Shown here: positions 39,901-48,101 of the stretch, piece after piece
Position numbering within the stretch: the stretch's first letter is position 1
Layout of the letters: every line of letters begins with the position of its first letter
NCBI RefSeq assembly: GCF_004336985.1
Contig: NZ_SJUO01000002.1
Location: forward strand, 434,001 to 498,000
DNA length: 64,000 bases
Direction: 5' to 3'
DNA from: Exiguobacterium sp. SL-9
Lineage (GTDB): Bacteria; Bacillota; Bacilli; Exiguobacteriales; Exiguobacteriaceae
Made by a program: the position numbers and the translations under genes
Notes under the pieces: generated by a model
What the model was told of the DNA's origin: nothing
Database searches by the model: none
Seen by the model: the letters and a program-made list of their open reading frames with translations, nothing else

Positions 39901-40479
39901 ATGGGTGTAGAGTATCAAATATCATTTGAAGATTTTATGGCGTTACAAAAAGACTATGTAAAAAGAGGAAAAATTCATCGAATAAAAGCTAACATTCTGT
40001 TTGTATTATTAACGGCAATGGTATTTTTATCTGGAATCATAGTTTCCATTCTCGTATTACCTCAATCGGCATACTTGATGTCATTTACTTCGTATCAACT
40101 CTTACCAATCTTCATAGGCATCATTCTTGCAGCGCTAATGATACGCCCTGTTAAAAAGTTTTACGCCTTTGCTATAGGGTTACAACTCAAGTTCATGCTG
40201 AGGAACGATAAACGGTGGCCACATGATGTCATTTTGCACATACATGAAACGTTTATCGACCTTACCGTCATTCGTGAAAAGATGAATACAACTACACAGA
40301 TTGCTTGGGAATCGATTAAAATGATGGGTGAAGACGGTAAAAACCTTTACCTATATTATGAAGAAGCCGAAGCGATTATCGTGCCTAAAAGTAACCCTGC
40401 ACTGAATGAGTCAGAGAACCGAATACTGCATGATTTAATAAATCAGCACTTGAACCGTCACGTAGTAAATGAAAAATGA
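39901..40479 (+). CDS. YcxB-like protein, paralogue 4
   Basis: A 192-aa protein: ISFEDFMALQKDYVKRGKIHR, two membrane segments (about 28-85), WPHDVILHIHETFIDLTVIR, IAWESIKMMGEDGKNLYLYYEEAEAIIVPK. It starts 29 nt after paralogue 3, with GAGGAA upstream of the ATG at 39901, and ends before a bidirectional terminator. The tandem arrangement indicates a local duplication. Confidence 0.82.
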   Translation: MGVEYQISFEDFMALQKDYVKRGKIHRIKANILFVLLTAMVFLSGIIVSILVLPQSAYLMSFTSYQLLPIFIGIILAALMIRPVKKFYAFAIGLQLKFMLRNDKRWPHDVILHIHETFIDLTVIREKMNTTTQIAWESIKMMGEDGKNLYLYYEEAEAIIVPKSNPALNESENRILHDLINQHLNRHVVNEK

Positions 40480-40521
40480 GAGAAAAGCGGACAGTATTCA
40501 TTACGTAATAAAAGACAGAGC

Positions 40522-40559
40522 AATAAGGCGCAACCATCACACAATGGTTGCGCCTTATT
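40522..40559. terminator. Bidirectional terminator after the second YcxB pair
   Basis: AATAAGGCGCAACCAT / ATGGTTGCGCCTTATT, a 16-bp stem with 6-nt loop between convergent genes. Confidence 0.92.
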
Positions 40560-41971
40560 TAATTCGTCGGTGCCTCGACGACTTGATCGCCCTCATCCGC
40601 ATCTTCCCCAAGCAGACGGACGTGACGGCCGAACAGCCACATGACGACAAGGTGGGCTTTCGCCTGCGTCTTCGTATAGAACCACCACGGCAACGCCGGT
40701 ACGAACTCATGGATGGCGACGAGCCCTTCTTCCGACTCGGGGAGCCGTCTGAACTCGAGCCGGCCTGTCTTGTCGTCCTCACTCAACTTCGCGAACATGC
40801 CGCCGTCGATGGAATAGGACGCCATGTCATCCGTCGCCTCATCTTCGAGCGACAGATGGAGTGCGACGAGTGACGGTCGGAGGAGCGCGACCTCCCAGTC
40901 ATCGTCCTCTTTCGTCGTCTGGATGAGCGGGTACGCGAGCCGGCCGAGCCACTCGAAATACGTGTCGGCCATCCATAGCGCCGACTTGTTCTCCGGCAGA
41001 CCGAACCGTTGAATCGAGCGGACGGTATACTGTTGCGGTGCTTTTTTCTTCTTGCCGCCTCCTGAGTTCTGTTTCTCCTCTTCTTCGAGTGCGTGCTCGA
41101 CCGCTTCCTTGAACGGGATCTCTCCTTGCTTGACGCCGGTCGTGTCTTTCGCGACCATGGCGTGGCCCATGCTCTCGACGAGCGGATAGACAGTGTCTTT
41201 CGGTTCACCCGTCACAGCCATGACCCAAAGGCGGGACAGCTTGATCGTCGGGAACGGGAAGTCGATCATGACGCGACGTTTGCCCATGACGTCAGCCGTA
41301 TCTTCAATCATCTTGCGATACGTCATCACTTCCGGACCGCCGATATCGATATGGTGGTCGTACAACGCTTCGGCCCCGACGACCGAGATGAGCGCTTGGA
41401 CGGCTTCACGCAGGTCGATTGGATGCGTCTCCGTCTTCGTCCAGTTCGGGAGAATCATGACCGGCAACCGTTTGACGAGTTTCGCGAGAATCGGGAACGA
41501 CGAGCCTTCCGGACCGATGATCAGTCCGGCCCGAATCGTCGTCACCGGTACGCCTTGCCCACCGAGAATCCGTTCTACCTCGAGCCGGCTCTTCAAGTGA
41601 CGTGACAACGTCTTCGACTCTTTCGGGATGATGCCGCTCAAGTAGACGATTTGTTCGATATCGTTCGCTTTTGTCGCCCGGGCGAAGTTGTCGGCGATGA
41701 GCGCGTCCATGTCTTCGAACGTCGCCTGCGTCAATCCTCCGTCCGGAATCATCGAGTGAACGAGGAACATCGCGTAGTCTGCACCTTCGCACGCCTCGCG
41801 CGTCTGTTCATACGAGAACAAATCGCACGACCGCCACGTGATGTGGTCCTCGTCTTCTTTGTTTTTCGTCGAGCGGGACAAAGCGATGATGTCATATTCT
41901 TCTTTTAAATGGTCCATCACGTTCGAGCCGATATAGCCGCTCGCCCCCGCGATGACGATGGTTTTCCGCAT
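40559..41971 (-). CDS. NAD(P)-binding SDR protein, YbjT-like with C-terminal DUF2867
   Basis: A 470-aa protein. The N-terminal half is an atypical SDR: GASGYIGSNVMDHL (residues 9-22), YAMFLVHSM, VYLSGIIP, IRAGLIIGPEGSSFP. The C-terminal half (after a Lys-rich linker near residue 310) resembles DUF2867: WLGRLAYPLIQTT, FVPALPWWFYTKTQAKAHLVVMWLF. Such proteins are often linked to quinone/isoprenoid chemistry, but no reaction is proven. The ATG at 41971 has GGGGAG upstream. Confidence 0.82.
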   Translation of the reverse strand: MRKTIVIAGASGYIGSNVMDHLKEEYDIIALSRSTKNKEDEDHITWRSCDLFSYEQTREACEGADYAMFLVHSMIPDGGLTQATFEDMDALIADNFARATKANDIEQIVYLSGIIPKESKTLSRHLKSRLEVERILGGQGVPVTTIRAGLIIGPEGSSFPILAKLVKRLPVMILPNWTKTETHPIDLREAVQALISVVGAEALYDHHIDIGGPEVMTYRKMIEDTADVMGKRRVMIDFPFPTIKLSRLWVMAVTGEPKDTVYPLVESMGHAMVAKDTTGVKQGEIPFKEAVEHALEEEEKQNSGGGKKKKAPQQYTVRSIQRFGLPENKSALWMADTYFEWLGRLAYPLIQTTKEDDDWEVALLRPSLVALHLSLEDEATDDMASYSIDGGMFAKLSEDDKTGRLEFRRLPESEEGLVAIHEFVPALPWWFYTKTQAKAHLVVMWLFGRHVRLLGEDADEGDQVVEAPTN

Positions 41972-42110
41972 AGTGGTCACTCTCCCCTTCATTTGCACAT
42001 AAAGATACTGTACCCGTCTTAGGCTGAGATTAAATCAGTCCCGCGCCCTACAGTATGTACTGGAAAATATATGTAAACTAGACTCAACTACAAGCGGAGG
42101 AGGAATGGCT

Positions 42111-42302
42111 ATGGGGTTTTGGTATTTCTTGATGCTATTGATTGGTGGAGGGCTCGTGATTCGCGGCCTATTTAGAAAGAACACAAACGGACTGATGCGG
42201 TTCGGCACACTCGTCATTGGAGGGCTGTTGATCGCACTCGGCTTGTTCATGTTCCAAGACGGAAGTGATGCGATTGTGGCGGATCTGTTTAACTTGTGGT
42301 GA
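42111..42302 (+). CDS. Small two-helix membrane protein
   Basis: A 63-aa protein with two hydrophobic segments (GFWYFLMLLIGGGLVI and TLVIGGLLIALGLFMF) separated by a basic loop RGLFRKNTNGLMRFG. The ATG at 42111 is 7 nt after GGAGGAGG; an ATG at 42105 is too near. It is divergent from the SDR gene and ends at a strong terminator. Function unknown. Confidence 0.75.
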   Translation: MGFWYFLMLLIGGGLVIRGLFRKNTNGLMRFGTLVIGGLLIALGLFMFQDGSDAIVADLFNLW

Positions 42303-42316
42303 GGATTCAATAACTG

Positions 42317-42356
42317 AAAACGAGTCGAACCTGATCAGTAAGGTTCGACTCGTTTT
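42317..42356. terminator. Terminator at the left edge of the AT-rich island
   Basis: AAAACGAGTCGAACCT / AGGTTCGACTCGTTTT, 16-bp perfect stem with 8-nt loop. It can serve the small membrane protein and, on the other strand, YobI, whose stop lies about 195 nt away; nothing else is seen between. Confidence 0.85.
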
Positions 42357-42549
42357 ATGTCTTTGTAGCCCATTTTGAATTCTAACTTTTTTTCATCAAG
42401 TCGAATAAAATGATGATGTCACTTTTTCTTTTAAGTAGCTTCAAATGTTCAAACCATACAGCTACTCTTAAAGTGACGACAAAAGTTTTCCGGGCAACTT
42501 AAACTGTTTCTTGTTTTTTAGTATAGAGATAATGCAATAGCCACAAAAA

Positions 42550-45500
42550 TTAGAAAAACTTATTTTTGCTATTTACTACTATATCTGAATCCAAAACTTT
42601 GAAACTAGCAATTAACTTTCTCTCAGATAACATATTCATTAAGTTCAATAGCATCTCATTATTTTCAAATACAATATTTCTATTGCGAATAATGGTTAGT
42701 TCAGAAAAAGGCTTTGGCATTACTTTTAAAGCTTTTATTAAAGATTCTTTCTCGAAGATATTAGACTCTAATATTGCCATAAATATTAGTGCTCTATCCT
42801 CTTGAGATAATTCCGACACAGTAAGAAGATTTTCAATATCGGTATATTGCAAATTGAAATCTTCAAAAGAAAAATCAGTTTTTCTGAATTCATTCAAATA
42901 CCACAAAATAATAGTAGAGTTCAAAACCCTTCCATTTTCCAAAGAGGTAAATAATAGTTCTAATTTAATCTTTAAATCAATGTCTGAAGATTCAATGATC
43001 TTAGCAAATAAATTTAAATCTTCTTCTAATGATATGACTTTATCAACAAAATTGTCATCAACAAAATTAATTAGATATTGTTCTCCTATAGTAGGCTCAT
43101 CATTTATTTTGAAGAAGTTATAGTAATCCACATTCCAAGGAAGTAAATTACTCTTTACCAACAAATTAAAAGTTGATTTAACTGTTTCATTCTCAAGATT
43201 ATGCAATAAATCATTAAAAAATGTTGTTAATTGATAAATTGAAAAAATATTAGAGTTAGCAATAGCAACTAACAAATTGTTTAACCCGTTTTCTTCAGAA
43301 GGTTTCAATTCCTTTTGTCCTAAGTCTTGAATAAAGACATTAAATGTATCTGAGAGTCTATCTGGATTATCAAGAGAATCGATATACTCATCCATATAAT
43401 AGTGATATTCATGGTCGCCTACATTCGTATAAAAGTGAAGAAAATTTTCCCATGTGTTCTTAATTCTTTTCAACTCGATTATTTTTAAGTATACCTCTAA
43501 ATCGACCTCGAGCGAGTCTAATAGAGTAATCTGTCCGTTCCATTTTTCTAAAATATTAATTTTTAGCCCATTAAATATTTTATCGTTGTTTAGAAGTTTA
43601 ATGACTTGTTCCTCTTCTTCTACGTACGTTTCATGAATTAAAAGTACATCTTCTACAAATTGATTTATATTTTCTTCAATTCGTTCTCGAAGATTCTCCG
43701 AGGGATGAAGAAGTATACTCTTATAATCAATATTTGAACTAGAATTTTCAGCATGGGTGACAAAAGTTTGAATAGTACTATTAGTTATTTCATAGGCATC
43801 TGCTTCTATAAGGGACTCAATCAATAATTTAGAATTGTTACGAGAATTAAGCGTCGTAAACTTTACATTTAAACCGCTTAACAGTTCACTCAATTTAATT
43901 TTATTTTCATTACTAAAAATTTCAGACCCTTCCCACCAAAATAAAAAGTCTGCATCTTCTTCTATGAAGTTTTTAATATTATCATTATAATCCATCTTAA
44001 CAATCAAATCGGTAGGAATATTATCAAATAGTTTCAAGAAAAATTGTTTTGTTTTTGTTTTAGATTGTAATTCACTTTCAATTGAAGTCCATAATTTATA
44101 GTTTAAAGATGCCAATTCATTTAAAAACATCTTTTCTTCACTTAATAAATCTTCAGTATCACAGTAATCTATGAAACCTATTATAAATTCTCTAACCACT
44201 TTATTTGTTATCAAATTATTTGATAAAAACTCTAAAAAGAATTGTTTTTTCATTAACACTTCTTCATTGATATTTCTTTTCAAAAGATAAGAAAGCAAAT
44301 GGAAATTTAAAATAGCTTCTGTTTCAAAATGCTCTTTTTCTAATTTCTTTTGAACTTCTTTAACATACTTTAACCCGAAATTGAAATTAGCTTTCTGGTT
44401 AAGTCTGACTTTCTTTAAAAAATCTAAATCTTCCAGACTCATCGCACCTTCATAAAAATAAGTAACATATTCCTCATAGTTCTCATCAATCCACCCTTGA
44501 AGAAGTAATACATTCAGAAGTTCCATATCTTTGAGGATCGTTTCAATTTCTTTTGCTTCATCAATTGGAGTATGTTTTAAAAACTCAGAAAAAGAGTAAG
44601 AATAGATTTCTTTCATTTCTCGTTGAAGTTTATCGATAGAGGTATTCAACTCATCAACTACAGAATCATTTTTAGACTTAATAAATTCTATTCTCTTTTG
44701 GATACTAATTGCTTTTCCATTTGCAGTTAGGAATTTTTTTAAAGGTAAATTCATACCATTTTGTCTATTTCTTATATTCTGCTCAGAGAGAGGATCTAAT
44801 TGTTGAACTAAGTTCATAAATTCTATCATTTCACTTTTAGAAGACATTTTAAATATTTTATTATTTAGCTGTATCTCATTAGATGTATTTAAAAATTCTA
44901 CTTTTCTTAGATAAACCATTGCTAACTCGTCTAATTCATCTAAAAATTCATTTTCAATCTCATAAAGTAATTTAGTTTTCTTTTCTACCTCTGCCTTTTT
45001 TATTTCTAAGATTTTTTTTAAAATTATATTTTTGGATTTGAAAACATTTACTAAATTCCCTTTACCATATAGTAATTCGGAGTAATCCTTAGGATAAATA
45101 TTTTTATATACAATTATGGCAAACAGTTTGTTTTGTACTATACCAGAATTGTTGAGTGCGCTCCTAAATATCAAATATTCGTTACAAATGTTTTTGAGCA
45201 CTCTCATATCACTTATAAAAAACGAGACATCTGTAATTAGTTTTTTTGAAATTCCATCTGAATCAGATTCTTCGTGTTTAAGAAAATTATCAAGCTTGTT
45301 AAGAAGAATACTTTCTGAATTTGATGAATGCATTATTTTCACCATAGGAATTATGAAGTCAAAAAATTTAGTTCTATTTTGAATTTCTTCAATGCGATCG
45401 TCTGATGAAAAAATATCATCTTTTAAAGCATATATAAACACTATTGATTTTTCGTTTAATTCTTCCGATTGGTTTAAAAGTTGGTTCAATCCCCTTAGTC

Positions 45501-46356
45501 TTTCAAAAATATTTAGATTATCAAACCTATCTAAATCTTCAAATACGACAATGCTGTAATCATTTTTTTTGAAAAAATATATTATTTCATCTAAGTATTT
45601 ATTAAAAACAGTATTGGTCCCTTCAGTGTTCAATTCTATACTTGATTTTCCTACTCCTAACGATTTAATTTTAAAACTCTTTGTAACTGTTATTATTCGA
45701 TAGATTGTAAACAATGTAAAAAGTAAAAATAGTATTAAATAGACAGTCTGTGTAGTATTCAATCCAAAATTAGTAATATTTTTGTATAAATCAATGTAAA
45801 GTTCATATTTAAGAGACAAAAAAATAATAAACAAGGCGATAAATATAATTATAAAATCAATGATAGTTTGAAAGACACTCTTAGACTGTATTCTATTAAA
45901 TCTAGAATCTGGGATTCTTTGAGGTTTCACTTTATAAAACATCTGCTGCATAATATTGTGTTCCAACATGTTAACTACTTTATTTTGAGTGATGGTATTA
46001 TTTAGACTACCTTCTTTTAAATCAAGTTCTTCCATATCAATGAATGTCGCAGCTGAAATTTCTAGCACTTTCTTCTTCCCATTGAAATTACTCCAAAAAG
46101 ACTTTAAAACACTACTTTTACCTGACCCATAAGTTCCTGTTATCGCCAGATTTTTTATATCTTTATTATTCAAAGCCCAATCTAATGTATGCATATAAAT
46201 TGTATTGTTAGAAGAAGTATCAGGGAGAAGAGTTTCAAAATGAAATAATATTTTTTGATCCTCATCATTAATGTAAAACTTATCCTTAACAGGACTTTCA
46301 TTTATATTATCTGAATTATTATTTTGATTCCCTATTAATTCACTTTTTTCAAACAA
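42550..46356 (-). CDS. YobI-like membrane-anchored P-loop NTPase
   Basis: A 1268-aa protein. Walker A is GTYGSGKSS (residues 74-82); two adjacent membrane segments follow (about 163-183 and 204-225); then Walker B with IVVFEDLDRFDN (about 269-280), and a sensor-like region with RNRTKFFDFIIPMV. The membrane insert inside the NTPase recalls KAP-type ATPases, and the N-terminal part matches what I know of B. subtilis YobI. The remaining 900 residues are helical, Asn/Glu/Leu-rich and have no known motif. Start is TTG at 46356 with AAGGAGTG upstream. Large NTPases of this kind next to integration sites are often defence genes; that role is inferred. Confidence 0.82.
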   Translation of the reverse strand: MFEKSELIGNQNNNSDNINESPVKDKFYINDEDQKILFHFETLLPDTSSNNTIYMHTLDWALNNKDIKNLAITGTYGSGKSSVLKSFWSNFNGKKKVLEISAATFIDMEELDLKEGSLNNTITQNKVVNMLEHNIMQQMFYKVKPQRIPDSRFNRIQSKSVFQTIIDFIIIFIALFIIFLSLKYELYIDLYKNITNFGLNTTQTVYLILFLLFTLFTIYRIITVTKSFKIKSLGVGKSSIELNTEGTNTVFNKYLDEIIYFFKKNDYSIVVFEDLDRFDNLNIFERLRGLNQLLNQSEELNEKSIVFIYALKDDIFSSDDRIEEIQNRTKFFDFIIPMVKIMHSSNSESILLNKLDNFLKHEESDSDGISKKLITDVSFFISDMRVLKNICNEYLIFRSALNNSGIVQNKLFAIIVYKNIYPKDYSELLYGKGNLVNVFKSKNIILKKILEIKKAEVEKKTKLLYEIENEFLDELDELAMVYLRKVEFLNTSNEIQLNNKIFKMSSKSEMIEFMNLVQQLDPLSEQNIRNRQNGMNLPLKKFLTANGKAISIQKRIEFIKSKNDSVVDELNTSIDKLQREMKEIYSYSFSEFLKHTPIDEAKEIETILKDMELLNVLLLQGWIDENYEEYVTYFYEGAMSLEDLDFLKKVRLNQKANFNFGLKYVKEVQKKLEKEHFETEAILNFHLLSYLLKRNINEEVLMKKQFFLEFLSNNLITNKVVREFIIGFIDYCDTEDLLSEEKMFLNELASLNYKLWTSIESELQSKTKTKQFFLKLFDNIPTDLIVKMDYNDNIKNFIEEDADFLFWWEGSEIFSNENKIKLSELLSGLNVKFTTLNSRNNSKLLIESLIEADAYEITNSTIQTFVTHAENSSSNIDYKSILLHPSENLRERIEENINQFVEDVLLIHETYVEEEEQVIKLLNNDKIFNGLKINILEKWNGQITLLDSLEVDLEVYLKIIELKRIKNTWENFLHFYTNVGDHEYHYYMDEYIDSLDNPDRLSDTFNVFIQDLGQKELKPSEENGLNNLLVAIANSNIFSIYQLTTFFNDLLHNLENETVKSTFNLLVKSNLLPWNVDYYNFFKINDEPTIGEQYLINFVDDNFVDKVISLEEDLNLFAKIIESSDIDLKIKLELLFTSLENGRVLNSTIILWYLNEFRKTDFSFEDFNLQYTDIENLLTVSELSQEDRALIFMAILESNIFEKESLIKALKVMPKPFSELTIIRNRNIVFENNEMLLNLMNMLSERKLIASFKVLDSDIVVNSKNKFF

Positions 46357-46504
46357 TCAATCTCACTCCTTAAAATCTATTAAATTCATATTCATAAAAT
46401 TTACAATTGTCACCTTTACATTATAGTATGCTTGGTTATTTTCCAATATATAATTAAAAATACTCACCACAAAAAAGAAAGGCTGTATATAAAGGGCTTT
46501 CCTT

Positions 46505-46720
46505 AAAGAATGAAGATGACGAGAGTCGAACCCGCGTCCTAAAGCATCGTTAACGCATGCTTCTTCGTGTGTAGTTTATCGATCAAGTCTAAATATAGTA
46601 CTGTCGTGGATGACTCGTGATTCGCACAATATAAAAACTATGAGATGAGTCATGCGGTAGAGCACACTCCTCATCGGAGAGGTTATAACCGCACTCAGAA
46701 TATTCATATTCTAAGACAGA
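46505..46720 (-). pseudogene. Decayed tmRNA 3' fragment
   Basis: The last ~90 nt of the minus strand parallel the intact ssrA closely: GATAAACTACACACG, AGAAGCATGCGTTA, CGATGC and GGACGCGGGTTCGACTC occur in the same order and spacing. The distal T-arm and acceptor bases are changed (CTCGTC for CCCGCC), so pairing is lost. Weaker likeness seems to extend another 100 nt upstream (AACCTC, GATGAGG). No resume codon or 5' half is present. It is either an attachment-site remnant or a piece of another species' ssrA. Confidence 0.75.
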
Positions 46721-46794
46721 AGTGATTCTATTGGTGCTGATTTGTTTAAGTTTTTGTGAGAATCAAATCGAGTCTGATTAACAAAAGGAAAAAC

Positions 46795-46843
46795 AAGAAG
46801 AGGACCACCTATGCATTAACTACGCAAGGATGACCCTCTTCTT
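46795..46843 (-). terminator. Terminator after the 51-aa ORF
   Basis: AAGAAGAGG / CCTCTTCTT stem with partial inner pairing, followed by GTTTTTCC on the minus strand. Confidence 0.8.
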
Positions 46844-46893
46844 TCATTTCAACTTCTTATAATAGAACACCTGAACTCAGCTAAACCGTCTAA

Positions 46894-47049
46894 TCATTCT
46901 CCAGATTGTTTCTTGTCTTTTTGCTTCTGCAAATATGCTTCTCGAATCTGATTGATCTTATCTTTTTTATTCGACACAGCTGGTTTTTTACCGTCTTGAT
47001 ACTTAGCAGCGGCCATTTTACTTTTCGTATCCAATTGATATTTTCCCAT
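46894..47049 (-). CDS. Small basic protein between ssrA and the tmRNA remnant
   Basis: A 51-aa ORF, MGKYQLDTKSKMAAAKYQD followed by a Lys/Asn-rich helix-forming tail. It has GCAGGTGA 6 nt before the ATG and a terminator after the stop. It is strongly basic and has no membrane segment. It may be a small DNA- or RNA-binding cargo protein; no family recognised. Confidence 0.6.
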   Translation of the reverse strand: MGKYQLDTKSKMAAAKYQDGKKPAVSNKKDKINQIREAYLQKQKDKKQSGE

Positions 47050-47179
47050 TTGATTCACCTGCTTTCATTTCATTTTGATTGAGTTGCTCCATAAAATTCA
47101 AAAGACCTTCTAATCTCAATGAAATTAGAAGGTCTTCATTAAAAATCATTGATCACAGTCCATGTAGACTGTTTAAAAA

Positions 47180-47532
47180 TGGAGACGGCGGGAGTCGAAC
47201 CCGCGTCCGAAGGCATCGTAACGCATGCTTCTACGTGTGTAGTTTATCTATTGAATCTCAATGTGACACTGCCGATAAACAGGCGTTGTCGCATCCAGTC
47301 TGATTCATCTCTTCTTCGCGCCCTCAGACGGCGAGGTTGAAGCGTAGCTTGCTTAGTTTGAGACCCTGATAATCATCCACACAAGCGATGGATGTCAGGA
47401 TCCGCAGGGCACTTAGGCTGCTGCGAGTTGTGTGTTAGTTTTGCCAGTTATAGGCGTTTGCGTTTTAACGAGGCCGACCCCTCGACACGCCACATACGAC
47501 CGACCTACCCCCGTCGAATCCATAACGTCCCC
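47180..47532 (-). ncRNA. ssrA: tmRNA
   Basis: A 353-nt one-piece tmRNA. The 5' end GGGGACGTTATGGATTCGAC and the 3' end GGACGCGGGTTCGACTCCCGCCGTCTCCA pair to form the tRNA-like acceptor (GGGGACG with CGTCTCC); CCA is not encoded. The tag reading frame (47445-47413) gives GKTNTQLAAA then TAA, that is A-GKTNTQLAAA with the charged alanine. It rescues stalled ribosomes with SmpB, whose gene lies 50 nt upstream. Confidence 0.97.
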
Positions 47533-47556
47533 GAGGTGGTAATTGGTACTACAACA

Positions 47557-47585
47557 ACTATACCACAATCAGGTCTCGCTGTCAG
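47557..47585 (-). promoter_or_regulatory. ssrA promoter
   Basis: -35 CTGACA (47585-47580), overlapping the smpB stop codon, and -10 TATAGT (47562-47557), 17 nt apart; transcription would begin close to the mature tmRNA 5' end. Confidence 0.75.
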
Positions 47586-48058
47586 TATTTTTGCCGGTCC
47601 CGGAGTGCCCGGTCAACGTCGCGCTTCGCATCTTTCTTCTTCAAGTCGTCGCGCTTGTCATACTTCTTCTTCCCGCGCCCGATGCCGAGTAGACATTTGG
47701 CGAAGCCGTTCTTGAGATACACTTTGAGCGGAATGATCGTATACCCGTCACGCCCTTGCGCACCGATAAGCTGATTGATTTGTTTCTTATGCAACAATAG
47801 CTTTCGGACACGGAGTGGCTCGTGGTTGAACCGGTTCCCTTGCTCGAACGGGCTGATATGACAGTTATGAAGTGTCGCCTCGCCACCGTCAAAGCGGACA
47901 TACGCGTCGGCAATGTTGATTTTTGACTGGCGCACCGATTTAATCTCGGTCCCCGTCAACACCATGCCGGCTTCAATCGTATCTTCAATCGCATAATCGA
48001 AGGACGCTTTTCGGTTTTGCGCGAGCGCGTTCGAATCTTTCTTCTTGGCCATAGACAT
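47582..48058 (-). CDS. smpB: SmpB, tmRNA-binding protein
   Basis: A 156-158-aa SmpB of normal length: [46 protein letters not shown], and the basic tail [25 protein letters not shown] that enters the mRNA channel. The start is ATG 48058 or ATG 48052; AAAGGA lies upstream of both. It sits between rnr and ssrA, the usual Bacillales order. Confidence 0.96.
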   Translation of the reverse strand: MSMAKKKDSNALAQNRKASFDYAIEDTIEAGMVLTGTEIKSVRQSKINIADAYVRFDGGEATLHNCHISPFEQGNRFNHEPLRVRKLLLHKKQINQLIGAQGRDGYTIIPLKVYLKNGFAKCLLGIGRGKKKYDKRDDLKKKDAKRDVDRALRDRQKY

Positions 48059-48101
48059 TCAGTCCTTTACTTCAATATGGAGGAGGGGTCGCCCCCTCCC
48101 G

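Larger units (their letters stand above)
42360..47179. mobile_element. Putative accessory island inserted at the 3' end of ssrA
   Basis: Base composition drops sharply against both flanks, and the block lies directly downstream of the tmRNA 3' end, a classic tRNA-like integration site. It holds the YobI-type NTPase, a decayed tmRNA 3' copy and a 51-aa ORF. No integrase is visible, so it may be an old or trimmed insert. The left boundary is a guess from composition. Confidence 0.5.

Noticed and set aside
42317-42356. GGTTCGACTCG in the hairpin at the left island edge resembles the tmRNA T-arm and could be the matching att site.
   Set aside because: The likeness is about ten bases and lies in both arms of a perfect terminator stem, which explains it fully; no longer match to the ssrA 3' end was seen.
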